A DNA stretch of 64,000 nt from Arthrobacter sp. ok362 (GTDB lineage: Bacteria > Actinomycetota > Actinomycetes > Actinomycetales > Micrococcaceae): NCBI RefSeq assembly GCF_900102785.1, contig NZ_FNGC01000021.1, positions 1 to 64,000 of the forward strand, written 5' to 3'. The notes under the pieces are model-generated. The model did no database searches. It was given only the letters and a program-made list of their open reading frames with translations, and was not told the origin of the DNA. Of this stretch, positions 18,117-26,680 are shown one piece after another. The stretch's first letter is position 1. The number at the start of each line of letters is the position of its first letter. A program made the translations under genes and the position numbers.

Positions 18117-18117
18117 A

Positions 18118-18659
18118 GTTTCGACTGGTCCCCGGAGAACCATCCTCGGATGCTGGCATTTGCGGCCGGGTCCAACGGTTACCCAACATTCTTTGACGCG
18201 CGAGCTTAGCCGTAGGGCAGCTCTGCCTAGTCCCTGGCGAGAATGCCGCGCCGTCTAGTGCGGCTGGCACCCCGGACTTAGTCATCCTTTGAACGCCAGC
18301 ACGCAGGCTCCGGCGTGGTGGTGGGGTCCGGCTTCGTGTCCGCAAGATCATCGTCAACGGCGTCGCTAGTGCACGGGCCGGACACCGGTGGGCTGCTCTC
18401 GAAGTTCCAAGACGCCCGGGGCCGGACGATATTATTCCGGCTTTGGCGGCGCTGGCCGAGGCCTGGAAGCATGTTAGGAAGGTTCGCCGGATTCCTCGAG
18501 TAGTAGGACAGGCAGGGCCAGCAGTTCGGATGATCCGCATACGCGACCATCGCGTCCGTTACTACTGCTTCGGCTCAAAGACCTAGTTCTGTCCTTGAGC
18601 CCCGCTGGGCTCGCCGTGTCCAGAGCTGAGTTGTATCGAAGTGGCACTAGTCTCGACGT
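18118..18659. other. Degenerate stretch after the IS
   Basis: No intact gene. Bases 18121-18133 (TCGACTGGTCCCC) resemble the far IS end after a 3-base gap. A plus-strand open stretch near 18440-18585 ends in RYYCFGSKT but has no start or known family. The promoter of the following gene must lie in the last 100 bases. Confidence 0.4.
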
Positions 18660-19829
18660 ATGACTTTTCCGAAGGTTAACGTGCTTCCTGTGGGGGACGG
18701 CGCCTGCACAGTACTTCGCCCCTGGCCTGAGCGTGAGCCGGGCCCCAGCGTAGTGATCGACTGCGGCGTGCGACGCGCCAAGTCAGAAGATGCTGCCCAG
18801 ATGCTTCTTGATTCGCTCGGGGGAACCTTGTCCATGGTCGAGGCTTTCGTTATCAGCCACTTCGATTGGGACCACTGGGGCGGTCTCAAGTATCTTTCGA
18901 AACTTTCCAAGGTCCCGCAAGATCTCTCGTCCTCAACGCTGTACTACCCCCGAATGCCAAAACTCATACCGACTGGACTCCTGGCCATGCTGGGAGGACT
19001 TGGTGGTACTGGATCAGCAGCCCTGGATCTTCATCATTCGTTGAAGAATCTGCTGCGAACCGGTGAGACCCTATCGCTTTGCCCTCTGACAGCCGAGAGT
19101 AAACCAATCGAATTGGCGGGCGAAAAGTTCGAGGTGATTTGGCCACCTCGAGAAATCGGTAAGAGCTTCAGCAGACGACTCCACGGGGCTGTCGAAGCTG
19201 TAGAGGACCTCGCGGCGCGATTGAAAGAGGACGGCTACCCGGAGCTCCAGAGAAACCTAGACTTCGGATCGCTTGCAACTGAATTCTTGGCGGACTTGGA
19301 GATCAACGACGATGTTGATGCCGACTCCAGCCAACCGGCACCCAAAAACAACGAGTTGGAATCCTCCTTCGAGGATGAGCGAGGCGATGACGATTACGAA
19401 TCGGCAGGAGAACGCTGGTCTGAACAGGACGACGAACTAACACCGCCGGCGCTTCTATCCCTCCCGCTCGCCTGGCACGACGAATACAAAAAAGTCCTGA
19501 AACGGATCAGGCGTGCGAACAACGATCTGTCGCTAGTGCTTGCCAGCGAGACTGGCGGGATAGTCTGCTTTGGGGATATCGGAGGGCCAGCCCTCAGGGA
19601 GGCCCTCATCTCGCTTAAGGATAGACATTTCGGTGTGATGTTGGCGCCTCACCATGGAACTCATCCTTTCCCACCGGGCATGCCAAGCTCCCGTTGGTGC
19701 ATTGCGCAGGGGGGACCTGACCATGGGCCACAGTGGAAAAAGATCCATTCCGCTCAGCCGCATAAGAGCCATCGGTGTTGGAACACCCACTATGAGCTTG
19801 AGTTTACAAAGCGACGACCAGCGCTCTGA
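18660..19829 (+). CDS. Metallo-beta-lactamase-fold protein (ComEC C-terminal type)
   Basis: A 389-residue MBL-fold protein. The start VNVLPVGDGACTVLR and VVIDCG are the first strands of the fold, and SHFDWDHWGG is the HxDxDH metal motif. IVCFGDIGG and LAPHHGTH supply the later metal ligands, as in the C-terminal domain of ComEC. Between residues about 215 and 265 there is a strongly acidic low-complexity insert. No membrane segment is present, so it is not a DNA-uptake channel. Soluble proteins of this type often sit beside ATPases in accessory or defence loci. A P-loop protein follows on the same strand. Codon use looks less GC-rich than in flanking catabolic genes. Confidence 0.82.
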   Translation: MTFPKVNVLPVGDGACTVLRPWPEREPGPSVVIDCGVRRAKSEDAAQMLLDSLGGTLSMVEAFVISHFDWDHWGGLKYLSKLSKVPQDLSSSTLYYPRMPKLIPTGLLAMLGGLGGTGSAALDLHHSLKNLLRTGETLSLCPLTAESKPIELAGEKFEVIWPPREIGKSFSRRLHGAVEAVEDLAARLKEDGYPELQRNLDFGSLATEFLADLEINDDVDADSSQPAPKNNELESSFEDERGDDDYESAGERWSEQDDELTPPALLSLPLAWHDEYKKVLKRIRRANNDLSLVLASETGGIVCFGDIGGPALREALISLKDRHFGVMLAPHHGTHPFPPGMPSSRWCIAQGGPDHGPQWKKIHSAQPHKSHRCWNTHYELEFTKRRPAL

Positions 19830-19875
19830 CCCGAATTGGCCGTATGCAGCTTGGGGGTGAACGTCCGGGGTTTAG

Positions 19876-20070
19876 TCGAGGCGTCGTCTGAGGAACAGGG
19901 CGGACTGTTATCGGGGTCAGCAATCGGGGGATCCAAGGCTTTTATGCACGCACGAGCGAACTCGAACGCAACAGTAACCAGAGCCGGCTGATAGCGCTGC
20001 TCATCACCGCCGGATTCACCGCACCGTGTACTTTACAACAAGGGCCGATCAGACAGGGTGAATCCAGTAC
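19876..20070 (+). pseudogene. Decayed copy of the small membrane-protein gene at 25665-25919
   Basis: The stretch aligns by eye with 25706-25895. Shared words include AACAGTAACCAGAG, GCTGATA, CGCTGCTCATCA, CGATCAGACAGGG and GGGGATCCA. The copy has lost the frame through insertions and substitutions and has no start codon in context. It fills the gap between the MBL-fold gene and the ATPase gene. Confidence 0.85.
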
Positions 20071-20201
20071 AGCCCCCAGTACGGATGCTGTGGTTTTCCC
20101 GGTGCCCATCCTCGCATTCCGGCAGGTCTGACCGGCGCTCCTCCGAGGTGAATGGGTCAATTTGGCAATAGCACCGCCTGAGTGCATGGCAGACTTCCCA
20201 T

Positions 20202-21629
20202 ATGAATGAACCTTCTCTTCAGCTGTTTCTTCCAGATCGCTTCGACGTGCTCCGCGGCCGTGAGGAACTTGATTCGATAGTCATGCCGGTGCAATCGGGA
20301 CTCAACATGATCGATGACCAGTTCAGCGACCTCGCGAATTCCGGCTTTGGCGCCATGGTAATCCTGCGTGGGCATAGCGGGGCTGGAAAGACTACTTTCC
20401 TCGATACAGTCCCGATGTTTCGTCCTGACGTCGTTACAGTGCGGATCCCATATGGCAAAAGCGTCATAGAAGCGCTTGAAGCACTCTCAACTACCGATGA
20501 ATACCGCCTCATCATCATCGAAGGGCGGGAAGCCTTGGGCAGGATCGCCGAGAGCGAAATCGAAGAGGGTCTTCATGCGATAAATTCGTTCCTTCGAGCT
20601 CCGACTGGGCGCACGTCACTCGTTGTATGGCCCACCAATACCAATGATCTAGCAGAAAAGCTGGCTTCGACAGCCGAGAGCATCGGGGCCAGTGCATTGA
20701 TCGGCACAGAAGAGAACGTTTATTTATTCGATGGGCCTCCGTCGAGCGAGTGGGTTTCGATCGGGGAACAAACCACCGCTGCCCTCAATTCTGGCGCCTC
20801 ACTTTCCGCCTACGGCATTTCCTCCGAGGAGGCCGAAGGCCTCGCATCTGAGTCCACCACACTCGGCGACTATCTCAAGCGAGTTCGGAAGAAGGGGAAC
20901 GCAAATACGTATTCAGCGAGCGTTCTTTCGGCCGCTGAGCGTTGCCGGGTCTGGACTATCGTGATCACTGGCGGAGAATCCGATAGTGAGGGTGACGTTG
21001 CAGCCCTCACTCGCGGCGGGTTCTCGCAGGTCGATATCGACCGGTTGTTTACATCCACGGGAGCCAATGCGCTGGCTGATATGAAGAAGCAACCTGAACG
21101 ATACGGCCTTCTTGGAATGGTTCTCGACGCACGAATAATCCATGTCGATCCACTGACGGCGCTCGCTGTGGCCCGGTCGTATGGTGACGAGAAATTGAAA
21201 GACGCCATGGCGTCCCGCAACATGGACACAAAACCGGACGCGAAGGCGATAGAGAGAATCACGGGCAGCCAACTTGGCCTTCTCCTCGATGGGCAGCAGC
21301 TTGGAACCCGGAAGCGAGGCCCAAAGGAAGGCAGCAACACCAAAGCCGCAATGAGCAACCTCGTCGACATCGCTCGGACTAAGGACTCGTGGCCGAATAG
21401 GGCGTTCGGTGAAGCCCTATTGGCCGCCGGGATGATTGAAAAGTTCACAGTCGAGAAGCCTTTGGCTGCGAACGGTACGACCCGACGAACGGATCTCTAC
21501 GTTGAGCGAGACGGCTTGGGTATCCGCCTGGAGTTTATGTGGCGGACAGCGGTCGGTCGCGCAGACATCGCCAACTATGTCGCGGGCAAGCTCGTCAATT
21601 ACGGGCGGCTGACAGGATACCTGACGTGA
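20202..21629 (+). CDS. P-loop ATPase of unknown family
   Basis: A 475-residue soluble protein. Walker A GHSGAGKTT lies near residue 60, and the segment EYRLIIIEGREAL is a plausible Walker B strand with a following acidic residue; VVWPTNTND could be sensor 1. The C-terminus (RRTDLYVERDGLGIRLEF, then YVAGKLVNYGRLTGYL) resembles the core of a PD-(D/E)xK nuclease, but the expected Lys after the Glu reads Met, so nuclease activity is doubtful. The gene follows the MBL-fold gene on the same strand, separated by 372 bases holding a pseudogene. I do not recognise the family; a defence or mobile-element role is inference from context. Confidence 0.75.
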   Translation: MNEPSLQLFLPDRFDVLRGREELDSIVMPVQSGLNMIDDQFSDLANSGFGAMVILRGHSGAGKTTFLDTVPMFRPDVVTVRIPYGKSVIEALEALSTTDEYRLIIIEGREALGRIAESEIEEGLHAINSFLRAPTGRTSLVVWPTNTNDLAEKLASTAESIGASALIGTEENVYLFDGPPSSEWVSIGEQTTAALNSGASLSAYGISSEEAEGLASESTTLGDYLKRVRKKGNANTYSASVLSAAERCRVWTIVITGGESDSEGDVAALTRGGFSQVDIDRLFTSTGANALADMKKQPERYGLLGMVLDARIIHVDPLTALAVARSYGDEKLKDAMASRNMDTKPDAKAIERITGSQLGLLLDGQQLGTRKRGPKEGSNTKAAMSNLVDIARTKDSWPNRAFGEALLAAGMIEKFTVEKPLAANGTTRRTDLYVERDGLGIRLEFMWRTAVGRADIANYVAGKLVNYGRLTGYLT

Positions 21630-21650
21630 CTCGCTTTCTACTTGAACTTG

Positions 21651-22010
21651 CTACTTAACTCGGGACTCAACCACCACCCCACGGCAACCTCTCGCGGCGC
21701 TCACAGCGCGGCGGAAGACGCGGCAGCTGTGTAACGTCTGAGACGCCGTCTGGCTCTTCCATATGGTGCGGGCGTTCGGCCGTTCAAGGTGGCGTCCGAG
21801 GGCGCATTCGTGGCGTTTGCGGTGGTAGCTGCGCTCGATCCACGTCACGATGGCGAGCCGGAGCTTCGGTCCCGGTGTCCCATCGTTTCCGGGTAGAACG
21901 TTCTTTTGCAGCAGGGAGAAAAATGACTCCATTGCGGCGTTGTTCCCGCATGGCCGACTCTGCCCATCGATCCATGCAGACCGTAGGTATTCAGGCCCCT
22001 GCGCCGAACG
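21651..22010 (-). pseudogene. IS3-family transposase OrfB remnant
   Basis: The minus strand reads CGNNAAMESFFSLLQKNVL, then LRLAIVTWIERSYHRKRHE and CALGRHLERPN. This is the region around the catalytic Glu and the C-terminus of an IS3 OrfB, different from the element at 16700-18117. The first two catalytic Asp residues are absent and the normal end (SPVEFE) is replaced by unrelated residues. It is a dead fragment. Confidence 0.8.
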
Positions 22011-22352
22011 GGAAATGTCCCACAGATATCACCCGAGCGCCTCAGGCCAACTTGTTTGGAATGGCGGCACGTAGCGTGATCGCGTCCGCTGGACAGGGCT
22101 TTCGGTCAGATGCGGATTCCTGGGAGCCGGGGTCAGCGAATGATGACGCGGTCCTACGTCAGTTGCGGCCGGCTATCTGCTGATTCGTAGAGGAACTTGA
22201 TCCGGTTGCCGACCACCGACTCGCAGTATTCCTTGATCTTGTTGCCGTTGTGCTGTCGGCGGGCGTAGCGCTGCGTTGGTCTTGCCCAAAATGACCGCGT
22301 TGTCGTCGAACCCAAGGTAACCGGATTCGAGCGGCAAGCCGATGGTCACTGA
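22011..22352. other. Degenerate non-coding stretch
   Basis: No intact gene. On the minus strand about 22190-22340, two frames can be joined into LGFDDNAVILGK and GNKIKEYCESVVGNRIKFLYES, which looks like a broken protein of unknown family. Confidence 0.4.
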
Positions 22353-23285
22353 TTAGACCAGCGGAGCCGTGTGTTGCGTCCAATCGTTGCCGTCCCAATA
22401 CTGCTGGACGTTGCCACGTGGATACCATCCGGCAGGGACTCCTGGTGGCGGCACGGGTGTGGATTTCAGGATGGTAACCGGCGCTCCCGGCACTGTCCGC
22501 TTGGCGCCTGCGGCAGTCTCGCGGATCTGCAACATTCCGGCCCGCTTCACCTTCATGGCAAAATCCCTGGCGTGCACTTCATCGAGCCCTGACACGTGCT
22601 CGATGAAGATGTCGTCAGGGGTGATGACCGTCATGTAGATCGAGCTTCGGTCTTTCTTGGCGATGGATCCGATCAGGGCACCGGTTGAGCCTGCGAGCAT
22701 CGCGCCGGCGGCGACGCGTGTGGCGGTCACACGGGAGCTGACGTTTGCCCCGTTGTCGATGATGATCTCGCATTCGCTGGCCGGCCAGGATTTCCGGCCT
22801 TTGGTGAGAGTTCGTCCGGCGAGGGAAATGCCCCGGAAGGAAGTGTTGCTCTTGCGGACATCGTCAAACCCCTCTGCGAGGTCTTGGAAACTGCTCACGA
22901 CTTCCTTGAACGAAACCGGGGTCTCCCTCTTGATTTCCTCTGCCGACAGCGACGATGGCGTCTCGTATTCGACTGCGTCTACGGCGGCTTTCAATTGGGC
23001 AACGAACTCCTTCGACTCTGCGGACTTCCGCCAGGCGCTGAGCCCAACCGCATAGGTGTCGCTGACGGGATTCAGCTTTTTCTGGTGTTCGCGCACGATG
23101 ATGCGGAGATAGCCGTGGATCAATTTTGTGGGTGGACGAAAGTCGATCTTCCATACATGGTTCAGGGGGATGACGCGCGGGCTGAGAGCTCGCTTGTCGG
23201 GCGTAGCAGCCGTCTTGTTGCTGAAGGTCAGGACGATGCTGTCGTCCCGGAGGGAGGCGCTGCCTTCCCTGCTTTTGAGATCCAT
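22353..23285 (-). CDS. DUF4429/DUF2510-domain protein
   Basis: A 310-residue protein. The N-terminal half starts with a PH-like pattern (SIVLTFSNKTAATPD, SPRVIPLNHVWKIDF) as in DUF4429, and the middle repeats a similar fold (CEIIIDNGANVSSRV). A glycine/alanine stretch AAGAMLAGSTGALIG could be a membrane-associated hairpin. The C-terminus GWYPRGNVQQYWDGNDWT is the DUF2510 motif, common in actinobacterial membrane-associated proteins. Function unknown. It stands alone in the accessory island. Confidence 0.8.
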   Translation of the reverse strand: MDLKSREGSASLRDDSIVLTFSNKTAATPDKRALSPRVIPLNHVWKIDFRPPTKLIHGYLRIIVREHQKKLNPVSDTYAVGLSAWRKSAESKEFVAQLKAAVDAVEYETPSSLSAEEIKRETPVSFKEVVSSFQDLAEGFDDVRKSNTSFRGISLAGRTLTKGRKSWPASECEIIIDNGANVSSRVTATRVAAGAMLAGSTGALIGSIAKKDRSSIYMTVITPDDIFIEHVSGLDEVHARDFAMKVKRAGMLQIRETAAGAKRTVPGAPVTILKSTPVPPPGVPAGWYPRGNVQQYWDGNDWTQHTAPLV

Positions 23286-23707
23286 GGGTCGAGTCCTAAG
23301 TGCTGTCGAATCGCGGTTGTGTGAAGCTGAAATTGCAGTAAAACTGCCCCGTTCTTGCTCGAAGGGGCGAAATGGCGAGGACGCAGCGGACGGCTCTTCG
23401 ACGCATCACGGGGACTCCGCTGCAGTCAGGCTTGACGGCCAACGAGCGGAAGATCGTAGTGCGCGGCATCAACCGTGAAGTCTGGATCGGGGCCCACATT
23501 TTCGGAGGACCATGGTGATCCATTACTGCTCGCCCCCAGTACCGATGTGCGCGGAGACTGGAGAAAGTCTAACCGCCGCAGTAATGCCGTTGGTCGGATT
23601 GGGGCTTCAGGAGTTTGCGCCAATATTCGCCATCTGGATCGACAGCGCTTTGCTGATCCCACTGAACCCGCCCTGGTTGAGTGCCGACGGGATGTTACCG
23701 GACGCGC
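23286..23707. other. Intergenic stretch without supported gene
   Basis: Contains the presumed promoter for the minus-strand DUF4429 gene. A plus-strand frame at 23512-23823 has GGAGG close to its ATG, but it has a proline/arginine-rich random-looking end and overlaps the next gene antisense, so I do not call it. Confidence 0.4.
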
Positions 23708-24277
23708 CTACGCGCAGTCGTCGCAGACACCGGATACCGGTAGCTGGATCCCGTGCACGACGCAGACCGGTTTCGACCTGGGCGCTTCCTTTTTCACCGG
23801 GTTCACACGCGCTTCATATTTGAGCGTCAGCTGGGGCTCGGCATCCGCCGGCACGTCCTTGCAGTACGCCCGGTAGCATTCCAGGCGCTCGGCCGCTGCG
23901 GCCCGTTCGCGCTCGAGCTCGGTGCCCGGGACATCCCGGCCCGAGGCGCGCGGCACATGGTCAAAACCGGAACCGACCATCCCGTCTGTCGCGTGGACGA
24001 CCAGGGACGAAAGCGCCGGCAGGCCTCGCTCCAGGCAAAGGTGAATCACCTGGTTCAGCAGTTTCCCGCTCCAGTTCGAGAGGAGCTGGCCGGTGTGGAT
24101 CCCCGTTGCGTCAACAAGCCGTGAGGCGAGCTCCGAATAGGTGATGTAGCCGCCGTAGTTCCGGGCCACGCCTTCCAGCATCGGCACTGACGCCTCGGCC
24201 CACTCCTGGAGCGCTTGCGGGAAGGGGATCTTAACGTCGCGGTGCGGTTCACGCCACGTGCCAGGCAAAGCTGACAT
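23708..24277 (-). CDS. Hypothetical protein with winged-helix-like core and Cys-rich tail
   Basis: A 189-residue protein. The core GGYITYSELASRLVDATGIH, LSNWSGKLLNQVIHLCLERG and LSSLVVHATDGMVGSG matches a pattern I have seen in actinobacterial proteins encoded near restriction or HNH genes, but I cannot name the family. The tail has cysteines in PVCVVHGIQLPVSGVCDDC, arranged C-x2-H-x9-C-x2-C, which could bind zinc. AGGA precedes the ATG at 24277. A longer frame to 24541 has no match. Confidence 0.7.
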   Translation of the reverse strand: MSALPGTWREPHRDVKIPFPQALQEWAEASVPMLEGVARNYGGYITYSELASRLVDATGIHTGQLLSNWSGKLLNQVIHLCLERGLPALSSLVVHATDGMVGSGFDHVPRASGRDVPGTELERERAAAAERLECYRAYCKDVPADAEPQLTLKYEARVNPVKKEAPRSKPVCVVHGIQLPVSGVCDDCA

Positions 24278-24541
24278 GGTCCTGCTTTCGTAGTCGGTGG
24301 GTGGTGCCGCATGAATCCTAGCGCCGGGGAACCCGGCATGACGCGCAGCACCGTGGCGACGCGCACATGGGCTGCTTCTGAACCTGGTTTTGGACCCCGC
24401 GGCCGTCTTCTTCCTTCTCCAACCGGCGCGTTCAGGCCCGTCATTTTGCAGACTTCGTTCCCGCCGAGTCAGCAGCCGCCGCACTGCTTCAATGTCTTTC
24501 TTTGCCACCTGAGAGGCAATAGGGTCTGGGTACGACAACAA

Positions 24542-24727
24542 ATGGGGGGAGGACGTGGGTTTGTTTTCAGAAAGCGCGTCAGGCTCGGCAAGGGCTCCGC
24601 GTTCAACATTTCAAAGTCTGGTGTGAGTATTTCAAAGCGTCTCGGTCGCATGACTCTCAACAGCAGAAGTGGCGGTAGCCTACGTCTCCTGCCGGGCCTT
24701 TCCTTCAGGTTTGGCAAGCGGCGCTAG
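24542..24727 (+). CDS. Small DUF4236-like protein
   Basis: A 61-residue basic protein, GFVFRKRVRLGKGSAFNISK followed by SGVSISKRLGRMTLNSR. This is the DUF4236 N-terminal signature (FRKSxxLGKGxxxNxSKSGxS). The family is usually longer, so this may be a short or truncated member. The frame stays open far upstream, but the match begins at the ATG at 24542, which has no good ribosome site. Function unknown. Confidence 0.6.
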   Translation: MGGGRGFVFRKRVRLGKGSAFNISKSGVSISKRLGRMTLNSRSGGSLRLLPGLSFRFGKRR

Positions 24728-25008
24728 CGCACGAGGCAGCGAAACCGTCGCCAGTTGCAATGACCGGCAGGGGTTTCCTAGTCTGCCCACTCAGCACGAA
24801 GGTCGCTCCGGTCCTGAGCGGGTTGACTCGGGTTCAGGGGCGTGAGCTGTCAGGATCCAGTCACCGGCGCGCTTCCCCTCGTTGCCTTGGCCTATTCCAG
24901 ACCTCAAGCCCAGTCCTTTAGGTCCGTTTCGTCTCTCGAGCACCGCGTGGAGGCTGGGCAACTTTGCATGTACGCTTTGTCCACTTGGAATGAAAGACCG
25001 GGAGCGCA
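24728..25008. other. Intergenic stretch, nothing recognised
   Basis: No supported gene, repeat or hairpin was found here. The promoter and ribosome site (GGGAG at 25000-25004) of the following small gene lie at its end. Confidence 0.35.
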
Positions 25009-25392
25009 ATTGGGCTTATTCGAAAGACTTTTAGCATAGGTCTGACCGGCGGGCTTATTGGATACAGGTCGGAACCTGAAAAGGTAGCCAGGAATATCCG
25101 CCTTACAGCCAAAGCTACGCGGCAGGCAGCCATCGAGGCGCGGAGGCAAACTGCCTCCATCGAACGCGAGAACGAGCTACAAATTGCCTTGATGCAACGC
25201 CAGAACCAGCCGATTGAAGAGCATACTGCAGCCATGATTCGCCAACGCGAAGAACCGAATGCACAGCATGCCGCAGCTATGACTACGCCTGTTGCACCCG
25301 CGGATGATCTCAAGCTCGACCAAGCAAGAAGGACAGCCTTTGGCGTGGTTAAAGCCCACGAGGAGTCACGGCGGAAGCTTGGAGAAGAATAA
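25009..25392 (+). CDS. Small actinobacterial protein with apparent ATT start
   Basis: A 127-residue protein if it starts at ATT (25009): the N-terminus then reads (M)GLIRKTFSIGLTGGLIGYRS, which resembles the MGLIRRTxS-xxGxxGxxxxRS start common in small actinobacterial proteins. GGGAG lies 5 bases upstream. No ATG or GTG occurs in this frame until the ATG at 25189, well inside the conserved-looking part, and a stop (24991) precedes. The rest is a charged Gln/Arg/Ala-rich helix (AKATRQAAIEARRQTASIER), likely coiled coil. It may be expressed from a rare start codon or be disabled by a start mutation. Confidence 0.6.
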   Translation: MGLIRKTFSIGLTGGLIGYRSEPEKVARNIRLTAKATRQAAIEARRQTASIERENELQIALMQRQNQPIEEHTAAMIRQREEPNAQHAAAMTTPVAPADDLKLDQARRTAFGVVKAHEESRRKLGEE

Positions 25393-25664
25393 AGCGCAAC
25401 CTCAGGTCCATTCCATGTGACACCGCCGCAGAGCTTCAAGTGCGATGCTGGCCTGTACCGAAGCTGGGAAGTGCAGCGTGGGGGCGTAATTTGCGGCACT
25501 CGCTCGAGCAGTCCGTCTTCATTGAAGTTCTCCCCGACAAGGTGACGTCGTAGTAGTCGGCTTGGCTATCGACGTCGGGCTATGCTCTCAACTGTGTGCG
25601 GGCGGACAGCGCCGGCGTCTCCGTAACGTTTCTTCAGTTGCCGCAAGCCGTCTATGATCGCGAA
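25393..25664. other. Intergenic stretch, nothing recognised
   Basis: No supported gene. In-frame GTG at 25596 could extend the next gene by 23 residues, but no ribosome site favours it. Confidence 0.35.
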
Positions 25665-25919
25665 ATGGGGACTGGACTGACATTCAAGGCATTGACACTT
25701 TTGGCGTCGTCCGAGGAACAGGCGGACTATTGCCTGGGCCAAGAGCAATCGGGGATCCAGGGCTTTGATGCGTGTATGCGCGAACTCGAGCGCAACAGTA
25801 ACCAGAGCGGGCTGATAACGCTGCTCATCATCGCCGGAGTCATCGCGGCCGTGTACTTCTACAACAAAGGGCGATCAGACAGGGATAAGGCAGCGCAGCC
25901 TCGTCCGGACTCACTCTGA
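25665..25919 (+). CDS. Small single-pass membrane protein
   Basis: An 84-residue protein from the ATG at 25665. A soluble N-terminal half (SSEEQADYCLGQEQSGIQG, then FDACMRELERNSNQ) precedes one transmembrane helix (LITLLIIAGVIAAVYFY) and a short positively charged tail (NKGRSDRDK). Two cysteines lie in the soluble half. The gene is the intact parent of the decayed copy at 19876-20070. Function unknown. A GTG at 25596 would extend it by 23 residues. Confidence 0.6.
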   Translation: MGTGLTFKALTLLASSEEQADYCLGQEQSGIQGFDACMRELERNSNQSGLITLLIIAGVIAAVYFYNKGRSDRDKAAQPRPDSL

Positions 25920-25949
25920 CCCTGAACTTCCAGCCGAAAGCATCCCACC

Positions 25950-26270
25950 ATGGCAAAGACGGCCACCATCATCGGCGCGGCCGCAGCCGCCCTCATTCTT
26001 ATCGGACTCGGGCCGCTGCCCATCGGCTACTACACACAGCTCAGATGGGGTGTCTGCATCGCCGCCGCCTGGATTGCTGTCTTGGCCTCGCAGAACGGCA
26101 AAGCGGGCTGGCTGTTCCTCTTGGTGCCGGTGGCCATCCTGTTCAATCCGATCGCCCCCGTGTACCTGATGACGAGAGCGGCCTGGGTACCTTGGGATAT
26201 GGCCGCAGCTGTGATTCTGGCCGTAGCTGGAACTCAGGCGGACAAGGCGCCAGCGAAAACGCGCGCCTGA
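25950..26270 (+). CDS. Small multi-pass membrane protein (DUF6804-like)
   Basis: A 106-residue hydrophobic protein with three to four membrane helices. The pattern LPIGYYTQLRWGVCIAAAWI, then WLFLLVPVAILFNPIAPVYL and WDMAAAVILAVAG resembles the DUF6804 family as I remember it. It begins 30 bases after the preceding small membrane protein gene, same strand, so they may be co-transcribed. Function unknown. Confidence 0.7.
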   Translation: MAKTATIIGAAAAALILIGLGPLPIGYYTQLRWGVCIAAAWIAVLASQNGKAGWLFLLVPVAILFNPIAPVYLMTRAAWVPWDMAAAVILAVAGTQADKAPAKTRA

Positions 26271-26680
26271 GCGTTGTTGGAAAACTCGCTGACGCAGAGG
26301 CCGATCGTTCGTGTCTGTCCCGGCCATCAGGGCTGGCCCTGCACTGTGGGCGACACGATGCCACAGACAGCGTCCATTACCTATTGAGGGCCGTCCCTGA
26401 ACAAAGAGCGATATGCCGTAAGTGGACCGGATTGGAGGGCGACGACTGCAAAACCCGAAGGACGTCCGCCGACGACATCACGAACGGGGGTCGAACTAAG
26501 TGCCGCTGCAAAAGTGTCAACTAAGTTGGAACACCAAGATTTCGAGCCGATAGAAAACAGGCGGAAACAGTGGGATCAACTGTGCGGAATGGTTCAGATA
26601 GGCTGGAATCTCACATTGGCTGTAGCGGTTCCCTGAGCGCCAGCCGGCGGTGGGCTAGGGAAGCGACAGCACGCCGCGAC
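26271..26680. other. Intergenic stretch at the end of the island
   Basis: About 410 bases with no gene I can support. Plus-strand frames here lack family features. This is the apparent boundary where GC-rich, ordinary-looking genes resume. Confidence 0.4.

Larger units (their letters stand above)
16700..18117 (-). mobile_element. IS3-family insertion sequence
   Basis: An IS3-type element read on the minus strand: orfA and orfB overlap by a -1 frameshift and encode a DDE transposase. The upstream end is the 24-base repeat at 18094-18117. The downstream end is not found next to orfB; the only matching inverted repeat is at 15993-16016, beyond the lipoprotein gene. The right limit given here is therefore the end of the coding part. 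No target-site duplication was seen. Confidence 0.85.

Noticed and set aside
23512..23823. Plus-strand 103-codon frame with GGAGG near its ATG
   Set aside because: The second half is Arg/Pro-rich and antisense to the better-supported gene at 23708-24277; no family features.
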